Assembly (NCBI GenBank): GCA_013151635.1
Contig: JAADHV010000065.1
Location: forward strand, 1 to 56,441
From: Deltaproteobacteria bacterium
GTDB taxonomy: Bacteria > Desulfobacterota > Desulfobacteria > Desulfobacterales > Desulfobacteraceae
Direction of reading: 5' to 3'
Length of the DNA stretch: 56,441 nt
Of the stretch, positions 25,751-34,692 are shown piece after piece; the first letter of the stretch is position 1, and the number at the start of each line of letters is the position of its first letter. The notes below the pieces were generated by a model. That model ran no database searches and was not told the DNA's origin. It saw nothing but the letters and a program-made list of their open reading frames with translations. A program made the translations under genes and the position numbers.

Positions 25751-27052
25751 ATGACAATTGTACTTTCTATATTAATGGTGGTTATATTGATGATGTTGAT
25801 AGGCGTACCCGTGGGTTTTGCATTTGGTCTCGGCGGGTTTGCCACCCTGTTTTTCACAGGGATTGATCCGAGATTTGCCATGCCCGCTGCCTTCAGGTCC
25901 ATCGAATCCTATACTCTCATGGCCCTGCCCCTGTTTATCCTTGCAGGAGGCTTGATCAGCGAATCCGGTATTTCCCAGCGACTCTTGAATTTTACCATGT
26001 CCATTGTGGGCAGAACAAAGGGGGGACTGGGTGTGGTCTGTGTGGTCACCTGCACTATTTTCGGTGCCATTTCAGGCAGTGCATCCGGAGCCATTGCCGC
26101 CATCGGGTCCATCATGATTCCGGAAATGACAAGGCAGGGATATCCCAGGGGGTATGCAACAGGGCTTGTGGCCACCTCCTCCATGCTGGCCCTGCTGATT
26201 CCCCCCAGTATCCCCATGATTGCATTTGCCATGACTGCACAGATTTCCATTTTGTCGGCTTTTTTAAGCACCTTGATTCCCGGGCTTTTAATGATGATAA
26301 GTTACAGCCTGGTCAATATTTTTTTGAGCCGCCGTATGGAAAATCTTACCATCGCGCCCAGGCAATCTTCAAAGGAAAAAGTCAAAGAAATCGGACGTAC
26401 CACCAAACAGGCCACCTTTGCCCTGTTAATGCCGGTCCTGGTCCTGGGAGGTATTTACGGGGGAGTTTTCACCCCCACGGAAGCGGCAGCCATCTCTGCC
26501 ATCTATGCCGTGCTGGTTGGGTTGGTCCTATACCGGGTCATGACTGTTAAAAAAATGTTTTCCACCATAAAGAGCGCCATGATCACATCCGGAGCCATTA
26601 TGATCCTGCTGTTTTTCATTTTAATGGTTTCCAGAATCATGGTAACCCTTCAAGTACCCCAGCACCTTACCCAGGCCATGTTCAGCATCACCACCAATAA
26701 ATGGGGGGTCCTTCTGATGCTTAATATTATTTTACTGGTTATGGGCATGCTGGTGGATGATGTGTCCGGCAACATTCTTTCAGCCGCTATCCTCCTGCCG
26801 GTTGCACAGTCCGTTGGCATAGACCCGGTTCACTTTGCGGCTATTTCTGTCACCAATCTTTCCCTGGGCAATGTCACACCCCCCTGCGCCCCCATGCTTT
26901 ACCTTGCCGGAATGATTGGAGGCAACGTGCCCCTGAACGAATATATAAAACCAGCCGGATATTTCATGATATTCGGTGCATTGCCCGTGATACTTATGGT
27001 AACCTATGTGCCTGAATTCGCACTTTTTTTAGTTGACATGTTTTTAAGATAA
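25751..27052 (+). CDS. dctM: TRAP transporter large permease (DctM)
   Basis: 433 residues from the ATG at 25751, with AAAGGAG just upstream. About 12 hydrophobic helices, with the DctM signatures MALPLFILAGGLI, GSASGAIAAIGSIMIPEM, VATSSMLALLIPPSIPMI and the C-terminal NVTPPCAPMLYLAG. It forms the sodium-coupled channel subunit at the inner membrane. It is followed by the enoyl-CoA hydratase after 21 bases. Confidence 0.94.
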   Translation: MTIVLSILMVVILMMLIGVPVGFAFGLGGFATLFFTGIDPRFAMPAAFRSIESYTLMALPLFILAGGLISESGISQRLLNFTMSIVGRTKGGLGVVCVVTCTIFGAISGSASGAIAAIGSIMIPEMTRQGYPRGYATGLVATSSMLALLIPPSIPMIAFAMTAQISILSAFLSTLIPGLLMMISYSLVNIFLSRRMENLTIAPRQSSKEKVKEIGRTTKQATFALLMPVLVLGGIYGGVFTPTEAAAISAIYAVLVGLVLYRVMTVKKMFSTIKSAMITSGAIMILLFFILMVSRIMVTLQVPQHLTQAMFSITTNKWGVLLMLNIILLVMGMLVDDVSGNILSAAILLPVAQSVGIDPVHFAAISVTNLSLGNVTPPCAPMLYLAGMIGGNVPLNEYIKPAGYFMIFGALPVILMVTYVPEFALFLVDMFLR

Positions 27053-27073
27053 TTTGAATTTTTGGAGATGAAC

Positions 27074-27838
27074 ATGGAAAATGAAACCGTATTGTACCAC
27101 CGCAGCAAGGACGTTGGAATTATTACCCTTAACCGCCCCCATCGCCTCAATGCCATTAACCTTGATCTGCTTAAAGGGTTTATGAAACAGCTTGACAGGG
27201 CAAAACAGGATACAGGTGCCAGGGTGATTATTCTGACAGGAGAGGGAAAATCCTTTTGCGCTGGCGAGGATCTAAAAGAGACCGCTTCCGGCAAAAGCCT
27301 GGAACAATGGATGGATGAAGCGGAAAGACTCCAGGAAATCCAGCGCATGACCATGAAGCTGGGTAAGCCCATTATTGCTGCGGTGCCCGGATATGCCCTG
27401 GGCGGGGGATGTGAATTCGCCATGGGATGTGACATCAGGATTGCCTCAGAAGCTGCTGTATTTGGATTTCCCGAAACCACAGTGGGCATGACCGTTACCA
27501 ATGCCGGCACAAAGATCCTGACTCATCTTGTGGGGCTGGGTAAGGCCAAGGAACTTGTATTGACCGGTGATTTCATTGATGCACCCCAAGCGTTAAAAAT
27601 CGGTCTTGCCAACAAGGTGGTGGCACCCGGAAATCTCATGGATGAATCAATGGCCATGGCTGGAAAAATTGCCAGCCGCTCCCCCCTTGCAGTCAGCCTG
27701 TCACGAACTGCCATTGACCATGGCATGGAGGCCAGCTTTGACCAGATCATGGAGCTTGAAAAAAGCCATTTGCTTATCTGCGCCCAAAGCGGAACAAAAT
27801 TTGTGGAAAAGCGGCTCAGGGAAATGAACAAAAAATAA
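27074..27838 (+). CDS. Enoyl-CoA hydratase/isomerase family protein
   Basis: 254 residues. The oxyanion-hole blocks FCAGEDLKE and IAAVPGYALGGGCEFAMGCDIRIA, the first catalytic Glu in CEFAMGCD and the second region FGFPETTVGM are intact. GGAG six bases before the ATG at 27074 selects this start. It would hydrate a 2-enoyl-CoA or perform a related crotonase reaction in the same pathway as the ligase downstream. The exact substrate is unknown. Confidence 0.9.
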   Translation: MENETVLYHRSKDVGIITLNRPHRLNAINLDLLKGFMKQLDRAKQDTGARVIILTGEGKSFCAGEDLKETASGKSLEQWMDEAERLQEIQRMTMKLGKPIIAAVPGYALGGGCEFAMGCDIRIASEAAVFGFPETTVGMTVTNAGTKILTHLVGLGKAKELVLTGDFIDAPQALKIGLANKVVAPGNLMDESMAMAGKIASRSPLAVSLSRTAIDHGMEASFDQIMELEKSHLLICAQSGTKFVEKRLREMNKK

Positions 27839-27880
27839 CCGGACGATTTTAAAAATTTATATGCATCACAGGAGAAGGAA

Positions 27881-29212
27881 ATGGATCAGACAATGTTTAA
27901 TCCGGATATGGAATCCATATCTGGAACAGACCAGGAAAAAATGGAGAAAGCCCTTCTCCTTGACCAGATTGAGTATGTATACGGGTACAGCAAAATGTAC
28001 CAGGACAAATTTACAAAGGCCGGCATTAAAAAAGATAAAATAAAGGATGTAAAGGACCTTGCGCTTCTTCCATTTACCACCAAACAGGAGCTGCGGGATT
28101 CCCAGAAAAGACTGGCCCCGTTTGGCGATTTTCTGGCCGCCCCTGCTGAAAAAGTCAACCGGGTTCACCGGACATCCGGCACCACGGGCAGCTTTGTATA
28201 TACAGCCTTGACAAAAAACGACCTGGACCTGACCCACAATTGCGGGGCCAGGGCATTCTGGGCAGGAGGGCTGCGCCCCCATCACCGTGTTGTCCACTGC
28301 CTGAATTACTGCATGTGGATGGGCGGATATACGGATCATGCCAACCTGGAGGCAACCGGGGCCACTGTCATTCCCTTTGGGGTGGGCAATGCCAGGCAAC
28401 TGATCCAGGTCATCAAAGACGCCGGAATAAATGCCATTTCATCCACACCTTCCTACCCCAGACACCTGGAAAAAGTGGTTAAAACAGAATTCAACATGGA
28501 CCCGGCGGAACTCGGACTTAAACTGGGATTGTTTGGCGGCGAACCTGGCCTTGAAAATCCCGTATTCAGGCAGCGGATTGAAAACACCTGGGGAATGAAG
28601 GCCCAGAATGCCAACTATGGGGTTTCAGATGTATTGTGTAATTTTGCTTCCGTGTGCCAGGATAATTACAAGCTCCATTTCCTGGGGCAGGGCGCATTGC
28701 TTATCCAGCTGATTGATCCTGAGACACTGGAAAATATTCCGGTTACGGAAGGGGCAGTAGGTGAAATGGTTCTGACCCATCTGAAAAAAGAAGCTCAGCC
28801 CCTGATCAGGTACCGGACATCTGATCTCATGGAAATCCTCGAAACAGGTCCGTGTGAGTGCGGCAGAACAGGATTCCGGTTCCGGATTGTTGGAAGAGCC
28901 GATGATATGCTCCATGTAAAAGGCATCAATGTATTTCCCAACGGCATTGCCATGGTCCTGGAAGATATGGTTCCCAATGTCACAGGTGAATTCCAGATCA
29001 TTCTGAATCATCGGTCACCGTATACCAGCCTTGATATAAAAGTAGAGCATGGCACACAGATCACACCTGACAGGATGCCGGGTCTGAAATTAAAAATTGA
29101 GAAAAAGATCAAAGAAACTTTGAACTTTAAAGGGATTGTTGATCTCGTGAAACCCGATTCAATTAAACGGACCAAAATGGGAAAAGCAAGAAGGGTTATC
29201 CGGAATTATTGA
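27881..29212 (+). CDS. PaaK-like phenylacetate/aryl-CoA ligase
   Basis: 443 residues, normal for the PaaK group. Motifs: HRTSGTTGSFVYTAL (P-loop, about residue 98), NANYGVSDVL (Y-G-x-S/T motif), RYRTSDL, CECGRTGFRFRIVGRADDMLHVKGINVFP and C-terminal Lys in KRTKMGKARRV. It makes an acyl-CoA with ATP and coenzyme A (AMP and pyrophosphate released). Aromatic or hydroxy acids are usual substrates. The TRAP transporter upstream probably delivers the acid. AGGAGAAGG gives a strong ribosome-binding site. Confidence 0.92.
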   Translation: MDQTMFNPDMESISGTDQEKMEKALLLDQIEYVYGYSKMYQDKFTKAGIKKDKIKDVKDLALLPFTTKQELRDSQKRLAPFGDFLAAPAEKVNRVHRTSGTTGSFVYTALTKNDLDLTHNCGARAFWAGGLRPHHRVVHCLNYCMWMGGYTDHANLEATGATVIPFGVGNARQLIQVIKDAGINAISSTPSYPRHLEKVVKTEFNMDPAELGLKLGLFGGEPGLENPVFRQRIENTWGMKAQNANYGVSDVLCNFASVCQDNYKLHFLGQGALLIQLIDPETLENIPVTEGAVGEMVLTHLKKEAQPLIRYRTSDLMEILETGPCECGRTGFRFRIVGRADDMLHVKGINVFPNGIAMVLEDMVPNVTGEFQIILNHRSPYTSLDIKVEHGTQITPDRMPGLKLKIEKKIKETLNFKGIVDLVKPDSIKRTKMGKARRVIRNY

Positions 29213-29342
29213 TAATATTGGCATAGAACTTTTCTATATGAAAGTGTTTTTTTACTGGTATTAACAATTTGATAAATTGTCAGGTTCAGTCTAAGTCATC
29301 CTTATGAATAACCTTGATATTATTGGGAAAGGAAATTTTCAA
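29213..29342 (+). other. Gap between ligase and reductase genes with a short palindrome
   Basis: A 130-base AT-rich gap containing ACAATTT (29264-29270) and AAATTGT (29274-29280), an exact 7-bp inverted repeat with a 3-base spacer. It could be an operator or a weak processing hairpin. No clear promoter is seen. Confidence 0.3.
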
Positions 29343-30623
29343 ATGAGTGATGACAATACAAGCATGTGGAAAAATTTAGGATTGGACCTTAAAGCCCATG
29401 ATGTCCTGCTCGGTGTCCTCGGGCAGGCATATCAGGACATTTACCTGTCACAGGAGAACCGTCCCCGGGGAATGGAGTATTTTGATTTTGTTATGAGTGA
29501 GATACACGGTCTCAGGATAAAAGAACTGCTGGATGAGAAAGAAAAAAAACGTAAAATTATCGGCAGTTATTGCGTATTTGTCCCTGAGGAAATTGCTCTG
29601 GCAGCTAATGCAACCCTGGTCGGTTTATGTTCGGGCGCGGATTTTGCTGTTGAGCAGGTGGAAAAATACCTGCCGAGAAATACATGTTCCCTTATCAAGT
29701 CCTCTTTCGGGTTCAAGCTTGCCAAGGTCTGCCCCTATCTTGAATGTGCAGACATGATAGTGGGGGAAAATACCTGTGACGGCAAGAAAAAAGCCTATGA
29801 AACCATGGGCACCCTGGTTGACAATCTTTATGTCATGGATTTGCCCCAGATGAAATCAGATAATGGACGAAAACTCCTCCGGTCTGAATATGACCGGTTT
29901 AAATCAGCTGTGGAAGAACTGACAGGGGTTGAGATAAGCGTTGACTCATTAAAGGAGGCCATCAGGACTGTAAATGAAAAAAGGGCGGCAATCCACAGGT
30001 TATCACAGCTGAGGATTGCTGATCCGGTACCGATTTCAGGTTTGGATGCACTTTTAGCAAACCAGGTCTTCTTTTATGACAATCCTGCCCGGTTTACACA
30101 ATCTGTAAACAAGATTTGCGATGAACTGGAAGAACGCATCAGCAAAAAAAAAGGAGTGTTTCCTGAAAAAACACCCAGGATTTTATTTTCCGGTTGTCCC
30201 ATGGCTGTTCCCAACTGGAAGCTGCCGTGGATTGTGGAAACATCCGGTGCCGTTATTGTGGGTGAAGAATCCTGCGTGGGAGAACGGGGAACAAGGAACC
30301 TTACGGATGATTCAGGGAAAACTGTGGATGCACTCATGGATGCGGTTGCCGACCGGTATTTCAAGATTGACTGTGCAATTTTTACCCCGAACCAGGACAG
30401 GCGTGACCATATTTTGGAAATGACCAGAGCCTATAAGGCCGACGGGGTTATTCACTATGGCCTCCAGTTCTGTCAGCCCTATAACATGGAATCCATTCCG
30501 GTTGAAAAATTACTGGAAGAAGAGGGCATCCCCTGCCTGCGGATTGAAACTGATTATGGAATGGAGGATGTGGGCCAGATCAAGACAAGGGTGGAAGCCT
30601 TTATTGAACAGATCCAGGATTAA
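29343..30623 (+). CDS. Double-cubane-cluster anaerobic reductase (2-hydroxyacyl-CoA dehydratase family)
   Basis: 426 residues from ATG 29343 (AAAGGA 9 bases upstream; ATG 29304 has no ribosome-binding site). The N-terminus MWKNLGLDLKAHDVLL, RPRGMEYFDFVMSEIHGLRIKEL and cysteine motifs LCSGADF, NTCDGKKK, FSGCPMAVPN and EESCVGERG match the single-subunit double-cubane proteins, relatives of benzoyl-CoA reductase and 2-hydroxyacyl-CoA dehydratase. Such proteins carry a [Fe8S9]-type cluster and perform ATP-driven low-potential reductions when charged by an activase. The activase gene follows directly. The substrate is unknown; an acyl-CoA of the same pathway is likely. Confidence 0.87.
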   Translation: MSDDNTSMWKNLGLDLKAHDVLLGVLGQAYQDIYLSQENRPRGMEYFDFVMSEIHGLRIKELLDEKEKKRKIIGSYCVFVPEEIALAANATLVGLCSGADFAVEQVEKYLPRNTCSLIKSSFGFKLAKVCPYLECADMIVGENTCDGKKKAYETMGTLVDNLYVMDLPQMKSDNGRKLLRSEYDRFKSAVEELTGVEISVDSLKEAIRTVNEKRAAIHRLSQLRIADPVPISGLDALLANQVFFYDNPARFTQSVNKICDELEERISKKKGVFPEKTPRILFSGCPMAVPNWKLPWIVETSGAVIVGEESCVGERGTRNLTDDSGKTVDALMDAVADRYFKIDCAIFTPNQDRRDHILEMTRAYKADGVIHYGLQFCQPYNMESIPVEKLLEEEGIPCLRIETDYGMEDVGQIKTRVEAFIEQIQD

Positions 30624-30648
30624 ATAATTAAAATTTTATGGATGGGCA

Positions 30649-31407
30649 ATGATATTCGCAGGCATTGATATTGGCTCCAGGACAGTGGAACTTGTACTGG
30701 TTGAAGGCGGCAGGGTCATTGAAAGCCGCCAGTCCGAGACAGGGTTTGATCCGGTTTTTGAAGCCAAAAAGCTTCTTGAGGGGCTTGAATTTGATGGTAT
30801 TATGGCCACAGGTTATGGTCGAAATCTTTTTGAAAATGCATTTGAAAATGCAGGTACAGTGACGGAAATAAAGGCCCATGCAACAGGTGCCAGGGCGGAA
30901 TTTTGTGATGCCGGGACCGTTCTTGATATTGGCGGGCAGGACAGCAAGGCTATCCGCCTTGATAACAGCGGGCGTATAAAAAAATTTGAGATGAATGACC
31001 GCTGTGCTGCGGGTACAGGAAAATTTTTAGAAATCATGGCTGAAAATCTCGGGTTCAGCCTTGACAATTTCGGGCCTGCAGCTCTTACTGCTAAAAAAGA
31101 TCTGGTCATCAACAGCATGTGTACTGTGTTTGCCGAATCCGAGGTCACGTCATTGATCGCCAGGGGAGCCGACAGAAGTGAAATCGCACGCGCCCTGCAT
31201 AGAAGTGTGGTCAGGCGGGCCGCTGGCATGCTGGGCCGGGTATCATCATCCGGCCCGATTGTTTTTTCAGGAGGTGTTGCAAAAAATGCATGCATCCGGG
31301 AACTGCTTTCAGACACGCTTGAAAGGGAAGTTATGGTTCCCCGATATCCCCAGATGGTTGGTGCTTTGGGCGCGGCTTTGATTCTGGAAAGCCGCGCTTT
31401 TAAATGA
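30649..31407 (+). CDS. ASKHA-family acyl-CoA dehydratase/reductase activase
   Basis: 252 residues. IDIGSRTVELVLVEGG, LDIGGQDSKAIRL, NDRCAAGTGKFLEIMA, NSMCTVFAESEVTSLI and FSGGVAKNACI are the HgdC/BcrD-type motifs; the two Cys (in NDRC and NSMC) bridge a [4Fe-4S] cluster at the dimer interface. It hydrolyses ATP to push an electron into the partner double-cubane protein encoded 25 bases upstream. A terminator stem forms within its last codons. Confidence 0.93.
   Translation: MIFAGIDIGSRTVELVLVEGGRVIESRQSETGFDPVFEAKKLLEGLEFDGIMATGYGRNLFENAFENAGTVTEIKAHATGARAEFCDAGTVLDIGGQDSKAIRLDNSGRIKKFEMNDRCAAGTGKFLEIMAENLGFSLDNFGPAALTAKKDLVINSMCTVFAESEVTSLIARGADRSEIARALHRSVVRRAAGMLGRVSSSGPIVFSGGVAKNACIRELLSDTLEREVMVPRYPQMVGALGAALILESRAFK
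31370..31401 (+). terminator. Rho-independent terminator inside the activase 3' coding end
   Basis: GCGCGGCTTT (31370-31379) pairs perfectly with AAAGCCGCGC (31388-31397) around an 8-base loop, followed by TTTT. It encodes the last residues of the activase (GAALILESRAFK), so the terminator is coding. Confidence 0.85.
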
Positions 31408-31419
31408 GGTCATGAAAAA

Positions 31420-34400
31420 TCAGCTTAAATCGGCCTGGCCCGGTCCAAGGAAAAACTTCCTTGTTTTGCCATAGCCGGTTTTAAGTTTAAGCTTGCTGTT
31501 TTCAATCAAAGCATAGAGTGTCGGGACAACAACAAGGGTCAGAACCGTTGCGATCATAAGTCCAAAAATAACGACAATTGCCATGGATCTCCACCACTGG
31601 CTGGATTCACTTGCCATTGAAACTGCCATGACATGGAAATCATAACTGATACCTGTGACCATGGGCAAAAGCCCGAGGATAGTTGTAATGGCCGTCAACA
31701 TAACAGGCCTTAACCTGGTGGCCCCGGCAGCAACGACAGAGTCCCTTATACTCATGCCGCTATCTCTGAGCTTATTGGTGTAATCAATAAGAACAATAGC
31801 ATTGTTTACAACCACCCCGGCAAGGGAGATGATGCCCACCCCTGTCATGATTATTCCAAATGGCGAGTTAATAACGGCAAGGCCCCAGAAGGCACCGCCT
31901 AGTGACAGGATTACGGATGTAAGGATGATGACGGGCTGGATTACGGAGTTAAACAAGGTCACAAGGATCAGGAAGATTAAAAAAAGTGCAATTATAAATG
32001 CTTTTAACAAGAATGCCTGGGATTCTTTCTGGCTTTCATCCTCTCCTGTGAATTTATATTTATACCCGGCAGGCAGCTTAATCTTTTTAAGCATCTTTAA
32101 GGCCTGCATCCTCACAAGAGTTCCAGTGGTCTTTAATTCATCAATATTCGCCTTGACCGTGACAACACGTTGATGGTTTTTTCTTATAATATCCCCCATA
32201 GTTCCCTTATATTCAATGCTTGCAAGGGTGGTTAAAGGGACAATTTCTCCTGTGGCCGTGGAGATCATGAGCTTATGGAGGACGTCTGCCACTTTTCTTG
32301 AGGGTTCGGAAAGCCTGACCACAATGTCATAATCATCATCCCCTTCATAAAAGGTTGAGACGTTAAGGCCGTTATAGGCTGTTTTCAATGCGCTGCCAAT
32401 GGAACTTGTGGTAAGGCCGAAAAGGGCTGCTTTCTGGCGGTCAATCCTGACCTGGACACTTGGCAGGCTGCCCTGGTAATCATCCCGGATGTCTTTGACG
32501 TGGGGAATTTTTTCAATAACTTTTTTTATATTCTCAGCTATTTTGCTTAAAATACTAAAATTATTCCCTGAAATTTCAATATTGACTGGAGGCCCTGTGG
32601 GAGGGCCTTCCTGCTGCTGATCAACAGTGATCCTCACACCTGCAATGTTTTTGACCCTTTTTCTCAGCTCTTCAAGGTCGTCTTCGGTTGGAGATTTTCT
32701 GTCTGCAAAATCAATAAACTGGATGCCTATGTGGTTGGGAAGGTTGGAGTCAAAAACAGATCCGCCTGAATTTTGAACAACCTTGGTAAAGATATGTTCG
32801 ATATTATTGATATTGCTGGGAGCCATAAACTTTGTGCCGTCTGCATTTTCATGTTCCTGAAGTCTCATGGCATCCTTGTAGTCCATGGTCTTGTTCCCGG
32901 TAATGGCTATTTCTACTTTTTTTATGGTCCTGTCAATGAAATCAAGGTCTGCCCCTGCCGGAGGATCAATATTTATATATACTGATCCGGGATCAATGGG
33001 GGGAAAAAATTCTATGGGTTTTTCAACACCGATTTTTAAAAACCATATCTGGACAAAAATGATCAGCACAGCAAAAGACCCGATCAACACCGTGATTTTA
33101 TAATCAAGTGCTTTGTTTAAAATTTTTGAATAAAGTTTTAACCACAATCCCTTGATTTCAATTGGCTTTTCTCCCTGGGCCTCTATTTCTTTTGCAGTGA
33201 GTATTTTTCCATCGCTGTTTGTTTTTCCCTTCATAAAAAAAGCGCACATGGCAGGGTTGATCACAAGAGCGACAAAAAGAGACGAAGATAATGTCACAAT
33301 CAGGGTAATAGGAAGGTATTTCATGAACTCACCCATGATGCCCGGCCAGAAAATCATCGGGAAAAAAGCGGCAATAGTCGTCAGGGTAGAGCCTATCACA
33401 GGCCAGGCCACCTCTCCTGTTGCCTTCATGGCAGCGTCCACTTTTGGAACGCCCTGCTGCATATAACGGTAAATATTTTCAATAATTACGATTGCATTAT
33501 CCACCAGCATTCCCAGGGCAAGGGTCAAAGAAAAAAGCACAACCATGTTAAGCGTATATCCCATGGCCTGGAGGACCGCAAAAGATAAAAACATTGAAAA
33601 AGGTATGGCGATTCCTACTAATAAGGCATTTCTAAGTCCAAGCGCAACAAATAAAATTGCAACAACAAGAAGGAGGCCTGAAATAATATTATTCTCAAGG
33701 TCAGCCACCATATGCCGGATATCTTTTGATTTATTCATAAGCTTGGTAATGGTGGTGTTTTTCGGGAATGTTTTTTTTGCCTCTTTTATAATAGTGTCAA
33801 TTTTGTCGGAAATAAAAATAATATTTTCCCCGACCCTTTTTTTAACGGATATATTGACCGAATTCACGCCATTCAAGCGTGACCGTGAGGTTTCTTCCTT
33901 GATGCCGTCAACAACGGTTGCAACATCCTTTAAATAAATGGGCTTGCCGTTGTGGGTTGCAACAACAAGGGAAAGGATTTCCTCGGGTGTTTTAAATTCT
34001 CCCGGAACCTTAAGCTGGTACCTGCCGTCCCCAAGGGTGATGGCGCCACCGGACGTGTTCTGGTTCTCACTTACAACCGCTCTTTGCAATGATGTAATGG
34101 GAATCCTGTAATATGCAAGTTTATCAGGATCAACTTCTATCCTGATTTCCCTGTCCTGACCACCGGTCACTTCAACTTCAAGGACTCCTGGCACGGCTTC
34201 AATGTCATCTTTTAAATCATCTGCGATTTTCTTTAACACTCTCGGACCGCTTGTCCCTGCCAGGGAATAAATAACTATGGGCATTTCCGAGAAATTAACC
34301 TCAAACACGGAAGGGTCATTTTCAAGGTCGGACGGAAGATCATTTTTTGCTTCATCCACTTTGTCCTTGACCTTTGTTAATACCTCATCAATATCAGTAC

Positions 34401-34692
34401 CTGGTAAAAATTCAATATTGATCCGGGACAGGCCCTGGGAACTTACGGAACTGATATTTTTTACCTTGTCCAGTCCTTTGAGTTTTTTTTCAATCTTTAT
34501 GGTGATGCTGGTTTCAATATCAGATGCAGAGACCCCGCGGTAGTCGGTCTGTACAAATACATAAGGAATGGTAATATCCGGGTCACTCTCCCTTGGCAGG
34601 GCTTTATAGGAATAAATACCAATGCCCATAATTATAAGGGCCAAAACCAGGACGCTGGTTCTGTTTTTTATGGCAGTATCAGAGATAATCAT
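31420..34692 (-). CDS. RND efflux transporter, HAE1/AcrB-type inner-membrane pump
   Basis: 1090 residues with the two-half RND organisation: N-terminal TM (VLVLALIIMGIGIYSYKALPRESDPDI), periplasmic PN/PC, a TM block at about 350-560 with LALGMLVDNAIVIIENIYRYMQ, and a repeat in the second half (ISLAGVVVNNAIVLIDYTNKL). The Asp in GMLVDNAIV is the proton-relay residue of the family. Its ATG overlaps the adaptor stop by 4 bases. No outer-membrane TolC gene is present here. The substrate (drug, solvent or lipid) is unknown. Confidence 0.93.
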   Translation of the reverse strand: MIISDTAIKNRTSVLVLALIIMGIGIYSYKALPRESDPDITIPYVFVQTDYRGVSASDIETSITIKIEKKLKGLDKVKNISSVSSQGLSRINIEFLPGTDIDEVLTKVKDKVDEAKNDLPSDLENDPSVFEVNFSEMPIVIYSLAGTSGPRVLKKIADDLKDDIEAVPGVLEVEVTGGQDREIRIEVDPDKLAYYRIPITSLQRAVVSENQNTSGGAITLGDGRYQLKVPGEFKTPEEILSLVVATHNGKPIYLKDVATVVDGIKEETSRSRLNGVNSVNISVKKRVGENIIFISDKIDTIIKEAKKTFPKNTTITKLMNKSKDIRHMVADLENNIISGLLLVVAILFVALGLRNALLVGIAIPFSMFLSFAVLQAMGYTLNMVVLFSLTLALGMLVDNAIVIIENIYRYMQQGVPKVDAAMKATGEVAWPVIGSTLTTIAAFFPMIFWPGIMGEFMKYLPITLIVTLSSSLFVALVINPAMCAFFMKGKTNSDGKILTAKEIEAQGEKPIEIKGLWLKLYSKILNKALDYKITVLIGSFAVLIIFVQIWFLKIGVEKPIEFFPPIDPGSVYINIDPPAGADLDFIDRTIKKVEIAITGNKTMDYKDAMRLQEHENADGTKFMAPSNINNIEHIFTKVVQNSGGSVFDSNLPNHIGIQFIDFADRKSPTEDDLEELRKRVKNIAGVRITVDQQQEGPPTGPPVNIEISGNNFSILSKIAENIKKVIEKIPHVKDIRDDYQGSLPSVQVRIDRQKAALFGLTTSSIGSALKTAYNGLNVSTFYEGDDDYDIVVRLSEPSRKVADVLHKLMISTATGEIVPLTTLASIEYKGTMGDIIRKNHQRVVTVKANIDELKTTGTLVRMQALKMLKKIKLPAGYKYKFTGEDESQKESQAFLLKAFIIALFLIFLILVTLFNSVIQPVIILTSVILSLGGAFWGLAVINSPFGIIMTGVGIISLAGVVVNNAIVLIDYTNKLRDSGMSIRDSVVAAGATRLRPVMLTAITTILGLLPMVTGISYDFHVMAVSMASESSQWWRSMAIVVIFGLMIATVLTLVVVPTLYALIENSKLKLKTGYGKTRKFFLGPGQADLS

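Noticed and set aside
29213-29303. Sigma-54-like sequence TTGGCAT in the gap before the reductase
   Set aside because: The -12 GC is missing at the required 10-base distance.
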